The translations under genes were made by a program, and so were the position numbers. A stretch of 64,000 nt of DNA from Psococerastis gibbosa (lineage: Eukaryota; Arthropoda; Insecta; Psocodea; Psocidae): positions 16,300,855 to 16,364,854 of the forward strand of contig OZ020491.1 of NCBI GenBank assembly GCA_963971405.1. The letters run 5' to 3'. Under the pieces are notes generated by a model. It had not been told where the DNA came from and did no database searches. It saw only the letters and a program-made list of their open reading frames with translations. Positions 36,401-46,700 of the stretch are shown piece by piece (within the stretch, counting starts at the first letter, position 1; every line of letters begins with the position of its first letter).

Positions 36401-39400
36401 TGCGAGGTCGGTGGAAACCCGCCTAAGTCTTGAATGTCTGCTACCACGTCACTGTTTTTGTAAATAGCCCTAGCCGGCCGGTGGAATGGGGGCCTAATGA
36501 TTATTTCCATGCCGAGAGGTGACATAAAATCATACGAGCCCACAGCAAAACCACACAAAGACTACAGTCCAAAATTTGCATGACGCTCCTGAATTTTATG
36601 ACTGACACAACCACCTTACGTTAATACCCGCAATTAGGCTACCACACAGTTTTTTACATATACATAAACCATTATAATTGAAATAGGGAGAAAGTAAAAT
36701 CGTCATGGGGCATGTCATTTTTCATATTCCACTGAATTCGGGTGTTTACCTATATTCGAAAGAAAGGTACTATTTGAAAACTGGAAATAAATTAATGCAA
36801 TTAAACTGTAATTTCAATGTGTAGTATTTGTACTATCAATTTTATTTGAGTCTCACGAAGTCCAGATTTTCTGATTCTCTGATTGCGTAGTATTTGCAGT
36901 TTAGTGGTAAGCTAATTTGTATAAAGCCCCACGAACCTCTACTTTTTTTGTAATTTAATGAAATGCATAGAGCCGCATAGATGGTTTAGTACGTAATGTT
37001 TCTAAGATCAGCACACTACATTCCACGAAAGCAAAAGGAAGGCAATAAACATACAGGTACAAGCACACTTAAGGGGAGAACTGCACAGAAAATACGGCCC
37101 AGGGAAGCCTACTTAGCTGAATAAGCATCTACTACAGGCGCTCACCCTGTATATTATTGTATTCTGTTCTCTAATGAATCTGCAGTCCTAGATGGACAAA
37201 AGAAATTATGATCGGTAAAAACAGAAGATTGCAAATCTACAATTCTAGTTTTATACTAAGAATTATTAGTCAAACACCCAACAAGATTAAGTATTTTGTT
37301 ACGTTCTCGCATCATGATAAGACAAGAACACTTTTACCAGACGCTTAGCAAAACAAATGCTGATTTCATAACCGACCACAATACTGCTAGTTTCATAAAA
37401 TTGTTAGAAAAATAAACACAATTATCAGTCTTATCATGGAGTTACTTCGAGTAATAATATCTTATCGCTCCTTGATTTGCAACTATTTCAACTGCAAAAA
37501 ATCAATTTCTTTAAATTACATAACCAAATTTAATTTTTTCCCCTCTTTTTTCACGTCCAATCGTCGTATCTGCAAGCCTGTCAAAAAATTGAAACTTTCT
37601 TGGCTGAATTATAGGAGGATAATGAACTAAAATCACCGGAAAAAACTTGGTAACGCTCTCCTGAAAAGTTAGAATTTTGCAGTTAGAACAGTTGGCAAAT
37701 CAAGGAGCGATATATGTTAACACATGTGGGACACTTTAATCCAATGCTACAAAGAGATATACATACCTTGTTATAAGTGTTATGAGACGGGGTTCCAATA
37801 CCGTTGCTGGCGTCAGTATAAGTCTTTACCTGAGTCTGAACGGGAGCTAACGCAGCTTTTCTCTTCAACGCTTTTTTGCTAGCATTCTTCAAACTGCAAC
37901 AGTCAATTGTCAATAAGGCTATTCGCAAATTGAATGAGGATTCGGGTCAATACCGATGTTTATACTTTTTTGTGTACAATTATATTGTTGGCATGCCTAC
38001 ATATGGCATATTCCATCAAAGAGGCCAACAAGCAAGTTTACGGCTTTAATGAAGAAGTATTTTTCCTGTTTGTCTGACTATTACATTGTTTTTATTTTTT
38101 AATCTAATCTAATTAATTTTTCCAAAAAAGGCTATACGGGTAATGTCAGGACTGTGACTATGAGGCATGTTGACGCCATAATTTACGATGCTTCACAGAA
38201 TGACCATTTTATGTAGGAGTGACCACCAATTTAACAGAAACAAAGAAAAAAATTGACGATTTCACTCTATACTTTCTTGGTGATTGCCCACTATGGCGAT
38301 TATTATTAATCATAACCTTGGATTAAAAACGTAAATAAGATAATTTTATAATGGAAAGTGCTATTCAAAGTTGTTTTGTTTGAATTTTTAATCCCAAGAA
38401 TAAGGTAATACAAATCGCCATAGCAAGCCGGCTGTTGTACTTTTGTTGATTACTTGATTGTATAATTTAACAGAAATATTTTTTTTATATTTAGACCATT
38501 AACAGAGTTACAGAGTTAGTTAAGTTACACACAGCACTGCACTGCACTTTACTGTGCCGCGTACCGCGTGAGGGACAACACTCTTTCGGGACAGAGTTCT
38601 ATGTGGTACTGCGTACAGGCGCCGCCACACAGGGTGCAGATGCAGCTTGCGTCGGCCTCATGGTAGCCAGTTCGATTACAAATTTTGTAATGGAATCCAT
38701 GTATCGCCATTCTCGTGAGAACGTGCCGGTTTGGCTGGTTACAGGAAGTCCATGTGTTCCAATATACAATAATATAACAGAAATATGTATATATATTTGT
38801 TTATAAAGTTCAGTGAAATTATTTTAGAATGTGTCAGGAGTCATAATTAAGTAAGATGTAAACAATAAAAAAATTTCCCCAAAATTCTTCAGTTGTTTTT
38901 AACATACGGATATTTTGCTTAAACCGTTAGAACACGCTTTCTCCCTTAATTATAAAACGTGCAATTTGTTGCGCGTGAAACTGGTGATAAGCGGTGAATT
39001 TGGTAAGTTAAAAAAACACATTTGACAGCAGGTAAGATTTATTTTATTTTTGCTAAAAAATCAGCCTTTTCATGATAGAAATCGCACACTTTTTCTTAAT
39101 TAATTGCATTGATATTGTTCCTGTCTTCTTAAACAATGAAGTGCTCCCAAACTATGTATAATAATTTGATATTATGCAAGCAGAAAACTCACCTAGGATA
39201 TTGTGGACCGCATAGTGTATAGAAGCAGTTATTGGAGAGTCCACGACTGAATGGGTTGTAACCTCCTTTGAACTTTCCAGTGACTTGTTCGTTGGTCGTT
39301 CGGCCGCGGAACACGAGAAACGTATGAAAACACGTCAGTCCAATTATTGGTAAGATTAATATAACTATTACACCTATTATTACTAATCTGAAAAGGTATG

Positions 39401-42400
39401 TTAAGGAACACATCAATAATTCATTAAACATAGCATCGCCAGGGACAGTAGAGACTGGCACTGACATATTTCTACACACATGACACATTTTCTTCAGTTC
39501 TGTTTTAAAGTTATTTTATGTGTGGTATAAGTATTGTTATTTAGAGTAACTTAAATTTCATTCTACCATTTAACGCTGTGTCTGATTGTAAACGAGCGTT
39601 TTTCCAAGACTATTAAATATTATATCTTGCTTTACTTTTTTTTATTACTTTATTTTTTTTTTATTTATAAGCGCCAGACCCATGTGGGTAAACGCGCTTT
39701 CTGGTTTGCAGTTTGCCGGTGTACTTACTTTACTAATAACAATATAAAAGGATACGAAATAATATTTTCTAAAGAACTGATATCCTGTTTATGATGAAGG
39801 ACAAAGATGAGACACAGAGTAAAAATACTAATCATGTGGCCACTGAGAGAGACAAGGAAGGCGAAGAAGTAACGGTAGTTCCTCCGTCCAATGCAGTTGT
39901 TGACCCAAGGGCAATGGTGGTCGAAAGTATCAATACAATGGTTGCACACACTGCAGTGACTGCATCGCGGAGGTCGGTAAAATTTGCAAGTCATGCACCT
40001 GAAATCAAAATCATAAATAATTCAATAAATAAAAAATAATAAACTAAAGTAACTTATGGTGTTGACGTTAAACCAACACACTATGTCAGGGTGGGACTCA
40101 AAGTCTACACAACAGTCTATTTTTTTATCGCCTGTAACCCACGATGAAGTAATGACAGTTATTTCTGGACTAAAAAATAAAAACTCCGCTGGTCCTGATG
40201 GCCTATCTACAGGCTGCTTAAAAAATGTTGTGGCTCATATTACTACCTATCTTACACATATCATAAATCTCAGTTTTTCACAAGGAATATTTCCTTATAA
40301 AATGAAAGAAGCAATAGTTATACCATTGCATAAGAAAGGGGATCGCCGCTCTGCAAAGTCATATCGTCCTATAAGTCTACTCAATGTAACAAGTAAAGTC
40401 ATAGAAAAACTTATGGCAGCTCGCTTGAACAACTTTTTAACGAAACATAATTGGATAAGTTCAAATCAATTTGGGTTTAGGGCAGGAAAAGGAACAGATT
40501 TAGCGTTAATAGAATTTACCCGACCCATATACGATTCTCTAAATAAAGGCCGTAAAACAGCCAGCTTGTTCTTAGATATAAGCCGTGCCTTTGATTCTGT
40601 CGAACACAATTTGCTCCTAGACATTTTATGGAATGCAGGGGTAAGAGGAATAGCGTGGGAGTGGTTCAAGAGCTATCTGATCGGGAGGACTCAGAGAGTA
40701 CGTTTGCAAATTCAAAAAAGTGGAACAGTTGGTTTTGTAGATAGTGACGCTTTGGAACAACTATGTTCTGTACCACAAGGCTCAATCTTAGGCCCATTAT
40801 TATTTATTTTATACACTAATCAACTATGCAACTTGCGGCTACATGGTACTTTGACTAGCTTCGCTGATGACACGGCACTCTGCTACTCTGCAAGAGACTG
40901 GAATGAGATACAAATGTTTATGACTGAGGATTTACAACATCTTAACACTTGGTTCCAAATCCATGGCCTTACAATTAATGTTAGTAAAACCTGTTTTCTG
41001 CCATACAATCTAAGAACAGGAAGTATAGATGAGCCCCTCGAAGTGAGATGCCATGCGTATAATTGCGACTTACAAAATTCAAATTGTCAATGCTCAGCTA
41101 TCACTAAAGCACAAACGACGAAATACCTTGGCGTCCACTTCGACAGTGATATGAAATGGAGCAGCCACTTAAAATCGATAAACGGAAAATGTCGAAATTT
41201 TTTAAGACAACTTTTTTACCTCCGCACGGTCTGCCCTCAAAAAATTTTAATCCAACTATACCACTCACTTTGTGAATCTCGGTTAGCGTATGGTATCCAA
41301 GTGTGGGGTGGGACCTTTGTTACAAATTTAAATTCACTTGTAGTTACCCAAAAATACCTTATTAGAACAATAGTCAAAAAACATAGAACTTGGCCATCAT
41401 TCCCTCTCTTTGCGTCTCTCGGTTTATTCCCGCTGCGGCACTTGTTCTTATACAAGACATTGCGAATTTTTTACTCAATCAGTGGGGACATGGTACAGAG
41501 ACCCAGACCAGCAAATACTAGAAGAATTGAGCACCTTGTAGTACCAAGGGCATACATAGCAAATTTTACCAAATCCTACCAATATATAGCACCAAAATTA
41601 TTTAACTTACTTAATATTTGTCCTGGGTCGCTGTCAATAAATAAATTTTCCAAATTCGTCCGGGAATGGCTGATGAGACGGGAAGAGGTGGAATCTTTAT
41701 TTGAAATAGTGGACTAGACTGTTATGTGTTTACGAGAGATCTGTTATTAATATGTAAGTGTAGTTTAATAAGTTAAATTAAGTCTAATTGATTTTTTTTT
41801 TTCTTTTTCTTTAGTTTTAGAGTAGGGTAAATTGTTATAGGTCTCCATGTGGGGCTTTACAATTATTGTATTTAAATTGTTCTAAAAAAAAATACATTCA
41901 TTCATTCATTCATTCATTCATTTATATTACCAATTTCAACTTCAAAACCCCTATGGATTGATTTAACGAAAATATTGACAATATTATTAAAATACCTAAT
42001 CATTATAATTAGCCTGTGATGTCTGTTTCCTCAGAGGACCTAAGCCGACCTAGCGGAGTCAAGGGGATCTCTTTCTAATAGGCAGATGCATGTGGCCCAC
42101 CAAACTGATCTTCTATTATACAACATAACACCAATCAAAAGATTGGGGTTTGACGTAATTTCATAGTCTATTATATTCATAATATTCCGGACAATCTAAC
42201 GTATTACACGTCTAACCGGCATTACGAAAGAGATCCATTCGTGAAAGCAGCCACGCTTATAGACAGATATAAATTGTATTGGAAACATTGTTAACAGAAG
42301 TTACCAAAAATGGTCGAAAGCACCATATCAGAAAATACATACCATTTCATGCGCACAGAGATCCCATTGATTTCTGCATTTTTATACAAAGGTGCTCTTA

Positions 42401-43163
42401 AATCGTCCTCACGATCTTCGTCTGGTGGAGCGATTGGTATAATGCCAGGGTCCATAAATGTAGACAGCGTGAAGAAGGCTAACACAAATAGTGTAATTAC
42501 GCCCTGGTAAGCTGGAACCCATGGGTAATTCCAGACATAGTATTGACATCTAGAAGTACCAGAAACATATTTAGAAATTTGGTATAGACTCTGCATAGTG
42601 GTAGGTTTTACTTTGGCATATTGTTCCAGGTACAATTCATAGAATAACGTCTCAGAATCACTGAAAGACACATAGTGCCTCTCAGTCTTTAGAAATCCTG
42701 ATCTTTATAGCTAAGATCTGGTGCCATTTTATTAATATTCGATACTAAGCTCTGAGTTTCCATATTAAGTGCAATGTCAAACCGAACGTACATGAAAGAA
42801 TGTTTAGGTTAGGTTATTCAGATGCATAATGTACCAATGACAGTACCTACTGTACATAGGTTATACAAATCTAAGCTCATACTACTCCCCTGTATTAATC
42901 ACTATTTCCTCAGTATACACCTAAAAAGGTTGTAGTAGGTACTAACTGTTTATTAAATATTGTCGTTTTATGGAGATTCTAGTCAACAAGTAGGACAGTT
43001 GGGCTCCATATTCAGAAATGTCACCGCTAATAGAAATGACAACTCAGTTCTCTCTTGTCTAAGATACTTACGGAAACACGAAGAACAGAGAAGTTGTCGC
43101 CAGAAGAACGGCCCAGGCAAACGTAGCTGGAATATATGTCGTTCGTGATTTACATTTCGGCAT
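26902..43163 (-). CDS. ZDHHC8: DHHC palmitoyltransferase, ZDHHC5/8 group (complete, seven exons)
   Basis: Exons in gene order are 43072-43163, 42343-42549, 39729-39998, 39193-39387, 37767-37893, 34979-35271 and 26902-27469, joined in frame to 583 residues. Two membrane segments lie in residues 13-65, then the DPG motif (TFMDPG). A Cys-rich domain spans about 101-150, with the catalytic DHHC at 126-129 and the following [16 protein letters not shown]. Two more membrane segments follow, then the TTxE motif ([12 protein letters not shown]). The tail is long, Pro/Ser-rich and disordered, and ends in EISV, the PDZ ligand of vertebrate ZDHHC5 and ZDHHC8. Family members S-acylate membrane proteins at the plasma membrane or endosomes. 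Human ZDHHC5 is longer (715 residues), the difference lying in the tail. The start shares a 506-bp interval with CIAO3. The introns host an RT element and the nested transposon complex at 29.2-33.9 kb. Confidence 0.95.
27492..27936. repeat. 21-bp direct repeat flanking an F2 element
   Basis: The 21 bases at 27492-27512 recur identically at 27916-27936 (both contain agataccccaatgttcag) and bracket F2 at 27513-27914. This is longer than target duplications usual for DNA elements. The copy nearer exon 7 includes or adjoins the likely branch-point region for its acceptor. Confidence 0.8.
27513..27914. mobile_element. F2 foldback element, intact copy (402 bp)
   Basis: The outer arms carry taaggcgcatattccaccg, gacgtggtaacagacattca and cctcgcattgcagaatgcaa, with their inverses on the right. 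The centre contains tatcccatgacgcca and tgatcattgatca. No protein. It lies about 43 bp from the ZDHHC8 exon 7 acceptor. Confidence 0.8.
28138..28346. mobile_element. Small TIR element (aataggggtattcactgtg ends)
   Basis: The left end aataggggtattcactgtgt is inverted at the right (acacagtgaatatccctatt) over about 24 bp with one mismatch. Length is about 209 bp. A related left end occurs at 49417. Confidence 0.65.
29636..30635 (+). mobile_element. TEA element, copy 2, carrying an F6 insertion
   Basis: Left end attgctttccaatttatacg, right end gataaattggaaagcatg then cgagtaaactcgg. CTGT repeats lie near 29922-29945, with G and C homopolymers at 30062-30072 and 30508-30526. F6 interrupts it at 29736-29893. 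Confidence 0.75.
29736..29893. mobile_element. F6 foldback element, copy 2 (158 bp, with target duplication)
   Basis: Begins cagcctgatcggggcgttta and ends with the inverse (taaacgcctcgatcagactg). It is flanked by cag at 29733-29735 and 29894-29896. Uninterrupted TEA copies have a single cag here (gtcccaggaaccc). Confidence 0.8.
30819..30895. repeat. F1 half-arm fragment
   Basis: Contains taaggcggctttccactgg and caaatttgattttgtcattg, matching the left arm of F1. No mirror arm follows. Confidence 0.5.
30955..31562. mobile_element. TEA element, chimeric copy 3
   Basis: From 30955 to about 31310 the order is forward TEA interior (ctcaaaaaac, ggctccaacgatttctt, aaccggacaggttgct). From 31311 it switches to the inverse of the TEA left part (gaggcatgatttttgtgaac, then tttcgaccatgac) and ends in the inverse of the left terminus (acgtataaattggagagca). 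Confidence 0.65.
31563..31699 (-). repeat. SINE1 3' part (minus)
   Basis: Contains ccaacctagcggagttaggg, ctataaagccctctctct, aagcccgggaccgcctgct and gccctccgaagcatggcca. The head is missing. Confidence 0.75.
31808..32434 (-). mobile_element. TEA element, copy 4 (inverted, left end missing)
   Basis: The inverse of the TEA right end (accggtccgag, ttactcgaacatgctttcc) starts at 31808. The interior then runs backward to 32430 and abuts copy 5. An unmatched segment at about 31985-32110 may be a further insertion. It has a G run near 31938-31955. Confidence 0.65.
32435..33290 (+). mobile_element. TEA element, copy 5 (forward)
   Basis: Runs from atttatacgtagtctaagg to gataaattggaaagcatg and the short palindrome. 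CTGT repeats lie near 32550-32592. It faces copy 4 so that 32655-33105 is largely the inverse of 32135-32430 and beyond. Confidence 0.7.
34049..34206. mobile_element. Small TIR element (gaattcaggatggcggt ends)
   Basis: The left end ctcagaattcaggatggcgg is inverted at the right end (ccgccatcttgaattcggag), about 24 bp of near-perfect arms, length about 158 bp. Confidence 0.65.
34979..35271 (-). CDS. ZDHHC8: ZDHHC8 exon 6
   Basis: Residues 298-394 plus a split codon. Begins [20 protein letters not shown], then Pro/His/Arg-rich text ([20 protein letters not shown]). The acceptor is TGCACAG and the donor is GTGAGT. Phase 0 entry fits exon 5. Confidence 0.9.
35272..36115. other. Intron sequence, no gene seen
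   Basis: AT-rich part of the ZDHHC8 intron between exons 5 and 6. The minus frame overlapping exon 6 here is intron read-through. Confidence 0.4.
36116..36496. mobile_element. F2 foldback element, copy 3 (381 bp)
   Basis: Left taaggtgcccattccactg, gacgtggtagcagacattca; right end ccggtggaatgggggcctaa. The right inner arm has a small deletion compared with the copy at 27513. No clear target duplication. Confidence 0.75.
36497..37766. other. Intron sequence, no gene seen
   Basis: AT-rich intron. The 64-codon plus frame at 37436 is Phe/Ile/Asn-rich with no domain. Confidence 0.4.
37767..37893 (-). CDS. ZDHHC8: ZDHHC8 exon 5
   Basis: Residues 255-297, phase 2 in and 0 out. Encodes [20 protein letters not shown] and [20 protein letters not shown], the juxtamembrane cytosolic segment after the PaCCT region. 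The acceptor is GTTGCAG and the donor is GTATGT. Exon choice rests on frame and splice sites more than on direct homology. Confidence 0.75.
38318..38405. repeat. F6 fragment
   Basis: Shares gataattttataatggaaag and gtgctattcaaa with F6 and then breaks off; neither terminus is present. Confidence 0.5.
38406..39192. other. Intron sequence, no gene seen
   Basis: AT-rich intron between exons 4 and 5. The 67-codon plus frame at 38603 has no recognised motif. Confidence 0.4.
39193..39387 (-). CDS. ZDHHC8: ZDHHC8 exon 4 (TM4 and TTxE motif)
   Basis: Residues 190-255 across split codons. A hydrophobic run ([20 protein letters not shown]) is the fourth membrane segment. [19 protein letters not shown] then holds the TTxE motif and the NP of the PaCCT region. 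The acceptor is CTTTTCAG and the donor is GTGAGT. Confidence 0.93.
39729..39998 (-). CDS. ZDHHC8: ZDHHC8 exon 3 (DHHC catalytic domain)
   Basis: Residues 100-190 across split codons. [20 protein letters not shown] carries zinc-ligand Cys and His residues. [20 protein letters not shown] holds the DHHC active site with catalytic Cys129. The third membrane segment follows ([20 protein letters not shown]). The acceptor is GATTTCAG and the donor is GTAAGT. Confidence 0.97.
40050..41925 (+). mobile_element. 5'-truncated non-LTR retrotransposon (CR1/L2-like) in a ZDHHC8 intron
   Basis: An uninterrupted 553-codon frame (40056-41717) encodes a reverse transcriptase. The order is SAGPDGLS, the fingers block [18 protein letters not shown], motif [13 protein letters not shown], motif [13 protein letters not shown], motif [10 protein letters not shown], then the thumb and C-terminus. 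The endonuclease domain is missing, so the copy is 5'-truncated, as expected for target-primed insertion. The 3' UTR ends in an A run and six to seven copies of the ATTC unit near 41895-41923. The clade is inferred from motif style ([23 protein letters not shown]). It lies antisense to ZDHHC8, its 5' edge about 50 bp from the exon 3 acceptor. The open frame points to a recent insertion. Confidence 0.88.
41926..42342. other. Intron sequence, no gene seen
   Basis: Short intron remainder; a SINE1-tail-like fragment (aagccgacctagcggagtc) lies near 42042. Confidence 0.4.
42343..42549 (-). CDS. ZDHHC8: ZDHHC8 exon 2 (TM2, DPG motif)
   Basis: Residues 31-100 across split codons. The hydrophobic [19 protein letters not shown] gives the second membrane segment and DPG motif. 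[20 protein letters not shown] and VRMKW match vertebrate ZDHHC5/8 closely. The acceptor is ACTTCTAG and the donor is GTATGT. Confidence 0.95.
43072..43163 (-). CDS. ZDHHC8: ZDHHC8 exon 1 with start codon
   Basis: Encodes [20 protein letters not shown] and [10 protein letters not shown] plus CC of a split Pro codon. The layout matches the N-terminus and first membrane segment of vertebrate ZDHHC5 (short basic start, YxPAxxA, hydrophobic run). The donor is GTAAGT. Confidence 0.88.
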
Positions 43164-43669
43164 TATGCGATAAAAAAACTATTGTAGATCAAATTTAAAA
43201 TAAAAGTCAACATGGCCGCATATCGTAAGACAGTGTTTCAAGCATTTCTCTGGCACTTTTGAGCACAATCATTTTGAAATATGTCACTAAAAGAATTCAG
43301 CGCCAAGTCAACTGCTACAAGGCATTATTAATATTAAAATTTAGCTCCAACAGAAGGTTACACACAAATTAAATTATTTAAAAATAGTTGCTCAGACTGC
43401 CATTTTCTGAAAATCATTTGGATTTGAAAACAAATTAAATGGCCCCAAATAAGTTCTGCAATTTTTCTTGTGTAAAACGTTTTGTGTGTTAATATCAAAA
43501 CTTGCAGCATTCAATAATGTTTCAAATATATGGCTGTCTTTTCACTCTTCTGCTGCAGGGCTGCTTATTTGTATATGTAAAGTGTAAACAAAATACAAAA
43601 TTACAAAATTTCAAAATTAATAATTTAAAAAATAATAACTTGAACTAATTTTTATAATAGTGTTTAGAA
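43164..43669. promoter_or_regulatory. Shared divergent promoter interval, ZDHHC8 / CIAO3
   Basis: 506 bp separate the two start codons, which point away from each other. No TATA box stands out. A word containing acatggccgcatat near 43210 resembles a YY1/Pho core (GCCAT). Both transcripts must initiate within or near this interval unless unseen leader exons exist. Bidirectional promoter function is inferred from layout only. Confidence 0.55.
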
Positions 43670-43735
43670 ATGGCGAGTAAATTTAGTGGAGCCTTGCAAA
43701 TTACTAATTTAGATGATTTTATTACTCCATCCCAG
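43670..43735 (+). CDS. CIAO3: CIAO3 exon 1 with start codon
   Basis: Encodes [20 protein letters not shown] then SQ, 22 residues, phase 0. The donor is GTATAC. Reading on past the donor gives no homology, so the splice is preferred. Confidence 0.92.
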
Positions 43736-46700
43736 GTATACACTATTTTTTTATTTACTTGCACTATCACTTGTCGACAGCATCGACTTTGGATGTTAGT
43801 TTTTAAAATTAAGCCAATAAAAATGTATGACAATGCTAAGTGTAAGGTAATTAATATTCTAGGAATGTATTAAACCAGTAGAAATTAAATCGTCCAAAAC
43901 TGGCACTGGTGCAAAAATAAAAATTGAGAGTGATGGCTACTATGAGGTTGAAGAAAGAAGTGGCAAAAGACAAAAGCTGGAAAAGGTTGAAGTTACTCTC
44001 GGTGACTGTTTGGCCTGTAGTGGGTGCATCACATCGGCAGAAGGAGTTCTTATCAGCCAGCAAAACCATACTGAGGTATTTCTAAAAGGATGCATTTAGA
44101 CTTTAATGATGAGCCCAATCTAATTAGTTTGAAGGAAACTGTCCGGCTGGCAGGGCGGATACATTCTTACATAAGTCAATCCAGTTGCTATTTTAAAAAT
44201 AACCTGTAAGGTATTTTAATTTAGTGTTGCCATATTTAGAAATATAAAACGAAAACAACTCATACAAGTGCAGACCCCGCTTAACGGGGCGGTGGTTTCT
44301 TCTTCCCTTGTAAATTACATCGTATTAAATAATAATATCTATATTTACAGCCAAAGGGTCATTAGAACGAGGTTAACAAAATTACTTGAACTGCACGGCA
44401 TTGCCTACCTCTATGCTGTGCTATGTATGTAATTAAAAATAAAAAAGACTTCTAAAATATAACATTTTCAACGGGGGTTAGTTTTAGATTCAGGGGGCTG
44501 TGAAATGAAAAGCTATGAAGCAATTTTCGAAGACGTACATTAATCGCCGTCTCAATAAGTAGATGAGATCTCCATCAACTTTGATAAGTATTTGACATAA
44601 TTTTAATTTAGGTTCTACGAGCTTTACAAAGCAAAGGAGAGCAATACCAACGTTTTGCGGTAACTTTGGCAGTACAGCCGATACTGTCTTTAGCTGAGAA
44701 ATACAATTTATCTGTAGAGGAAGCTGCTGGGCGTGTCAGTAAAATTTTCAGAGACTTGGGAGCAGACAAAATATATGATATGACGATCGCTGATGATTTG
44801 GCACTATTAGAAAGCGCAAAAGAGTTGACCCAACGCATTAGGGACAAAGCAACTGGTTGCCAATTGCCCATGCTCTCATCGTCATGTCCAGGTAAGTGGT
44901 TAGACAGCCTATTGTAATATGTTTTATTTAAAATGTAGTGTTGTAGCTTGTTTATATGGTTTTTGCTAGTCGTCTTAATCCTTTAATTGGCTTATTTGGC
45001 CGTTGGTATTCCGATTATGGAGGCCACATACATGAAGAAATGTGTGCAGATGGGGTTGTAAGGATGTGAACCATATACAGTAGGAGTGCGAGCTAGCTTT
45101 TAATAGTAGGTAGTACAAAGTGACTCGTACATTGTACTGTAGATATGGTATAGATTATGATACACTGTAAACAGGTTGGATTTGCTACGCGGAGAAGACT
45201 CACGGCAGCTTTATACTTCCATGCATAAGTGCCACGAAATCAGCTCAGCAAATTATGGGCTCCCTGGTAAAAGGAGTGCTTGGAACCACTGGTACCTATC
45301 ACATCACCTTGATGCCGTGTTATGATAAGAAGCTTGAAGCTAGCCGAAAAGAATTTTTCGATCAGGCCGAAAACTCCAAAGATGTCGATTGTGTGATAAC
45401 TGCAAGTAGGTATATCCTGTTAATAAATAAATACTTTTTAGTTTGATTTGATATTGTAATTACCGACAACTACCGAACTGATCAAGGAACAAGGTAGTTG
45501 TGTAGCTGTGCTAACAATAATTGACTCTGGTCTAAGCTGAGTGCGGTGGAATGGTAGTGTAGTGGTAACGATCGTGGGTTTGAGTCCCACCGGATTCAGT
45601 TATTTCTTGATAACCTATTTCGGATATAATGTATCTCTGTTAGTTCGGTTGTTTCAGCCAGGGGCACCACATGCAGACGACCAACTCCACCCGCCAAAAT
45701 TCAGTACATTGAAATTCTAGTTGTGTCTAACAATCAAGAACCACCATCGTTAGTTTTTCTCCCCAAACTGCCAGTCGTATACGAGAATATATTAGAAACG
45801 CATCAATTGCTCCAGTATCTGACAGTAACTGCCCGTTTCAAAGTTAAAAATTATATATATTTTTAAATAGTAAATTTTTGTGTTTCAGTTGAGTTAGAAC
45901 AAATGATGTCTGAAATCGGTGTCTCATTTGAAAATGTAGGAATGGCCCCTATAGATTCTCTGTGGAGTAGCGAGGAGGGTCGAATACTCGCACATGAAGG
46001 CTCAGGTTCCGGTGGATTTGCACATTTCTTATTTCATTACGCTGCGAAGGAGCTATTTGATATGTCACCTGGAGAAATTCAATGGAAACCACTGAGGTAT
46101 GGTGTCTAATGGGCAATTCAACAACAATTATGGTATTTAGTTGCATAGTTGGTAGATTGCTAGTACGTGTGCGAGTCTTTCCACACCATGCGATTTTATT
46201 AACTACAGAGGCAGCTGGAGAAGTTATTCGGTGTTAAAAATTATAAATAAATAGACTAAAAAATAACTAGCAAGTTTAATCCATAAGCCACCAACGAACA
46301 CTGCCCACCAGTGCCACACCCGTGACTGGCCTCAACATGCAAAACAAGTTATTACCAACTCAACATTTTTTAAATTGTTGGCGCCAAGAAACATCAGCAA
46401 TTGTTTCTGCATTCTCAGCATTCGGACAATTTTGATGTTTTGGGGCTACTCGGGGACCCGAGGAAACAATACCAGTCGGCACTACTGGTTTTAATTTTTT
46501 TTTATTTACGTTTAAAACCGAGTTTACGAGCCACAGTCGCAATCGGCCTATCTATATTTTATCCTACGCATCGCATTACGAGGATTTTGATTTTTAAATA
46601 CTTTCGCTTAGTCATTTATGTATTCGCTCGTAAAAGACTGTCCAGTCGAAAAGACTAACCTTCAGTATCTTTTTTTCAGAAATCCCGACCTAACAGAGGC

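Noticed and set aside
39791..40039. 82-codon plus frame
   Set aside because: Shadow of ZDHHC8 exon 3, which carries the DHHC domain on the minus strand.
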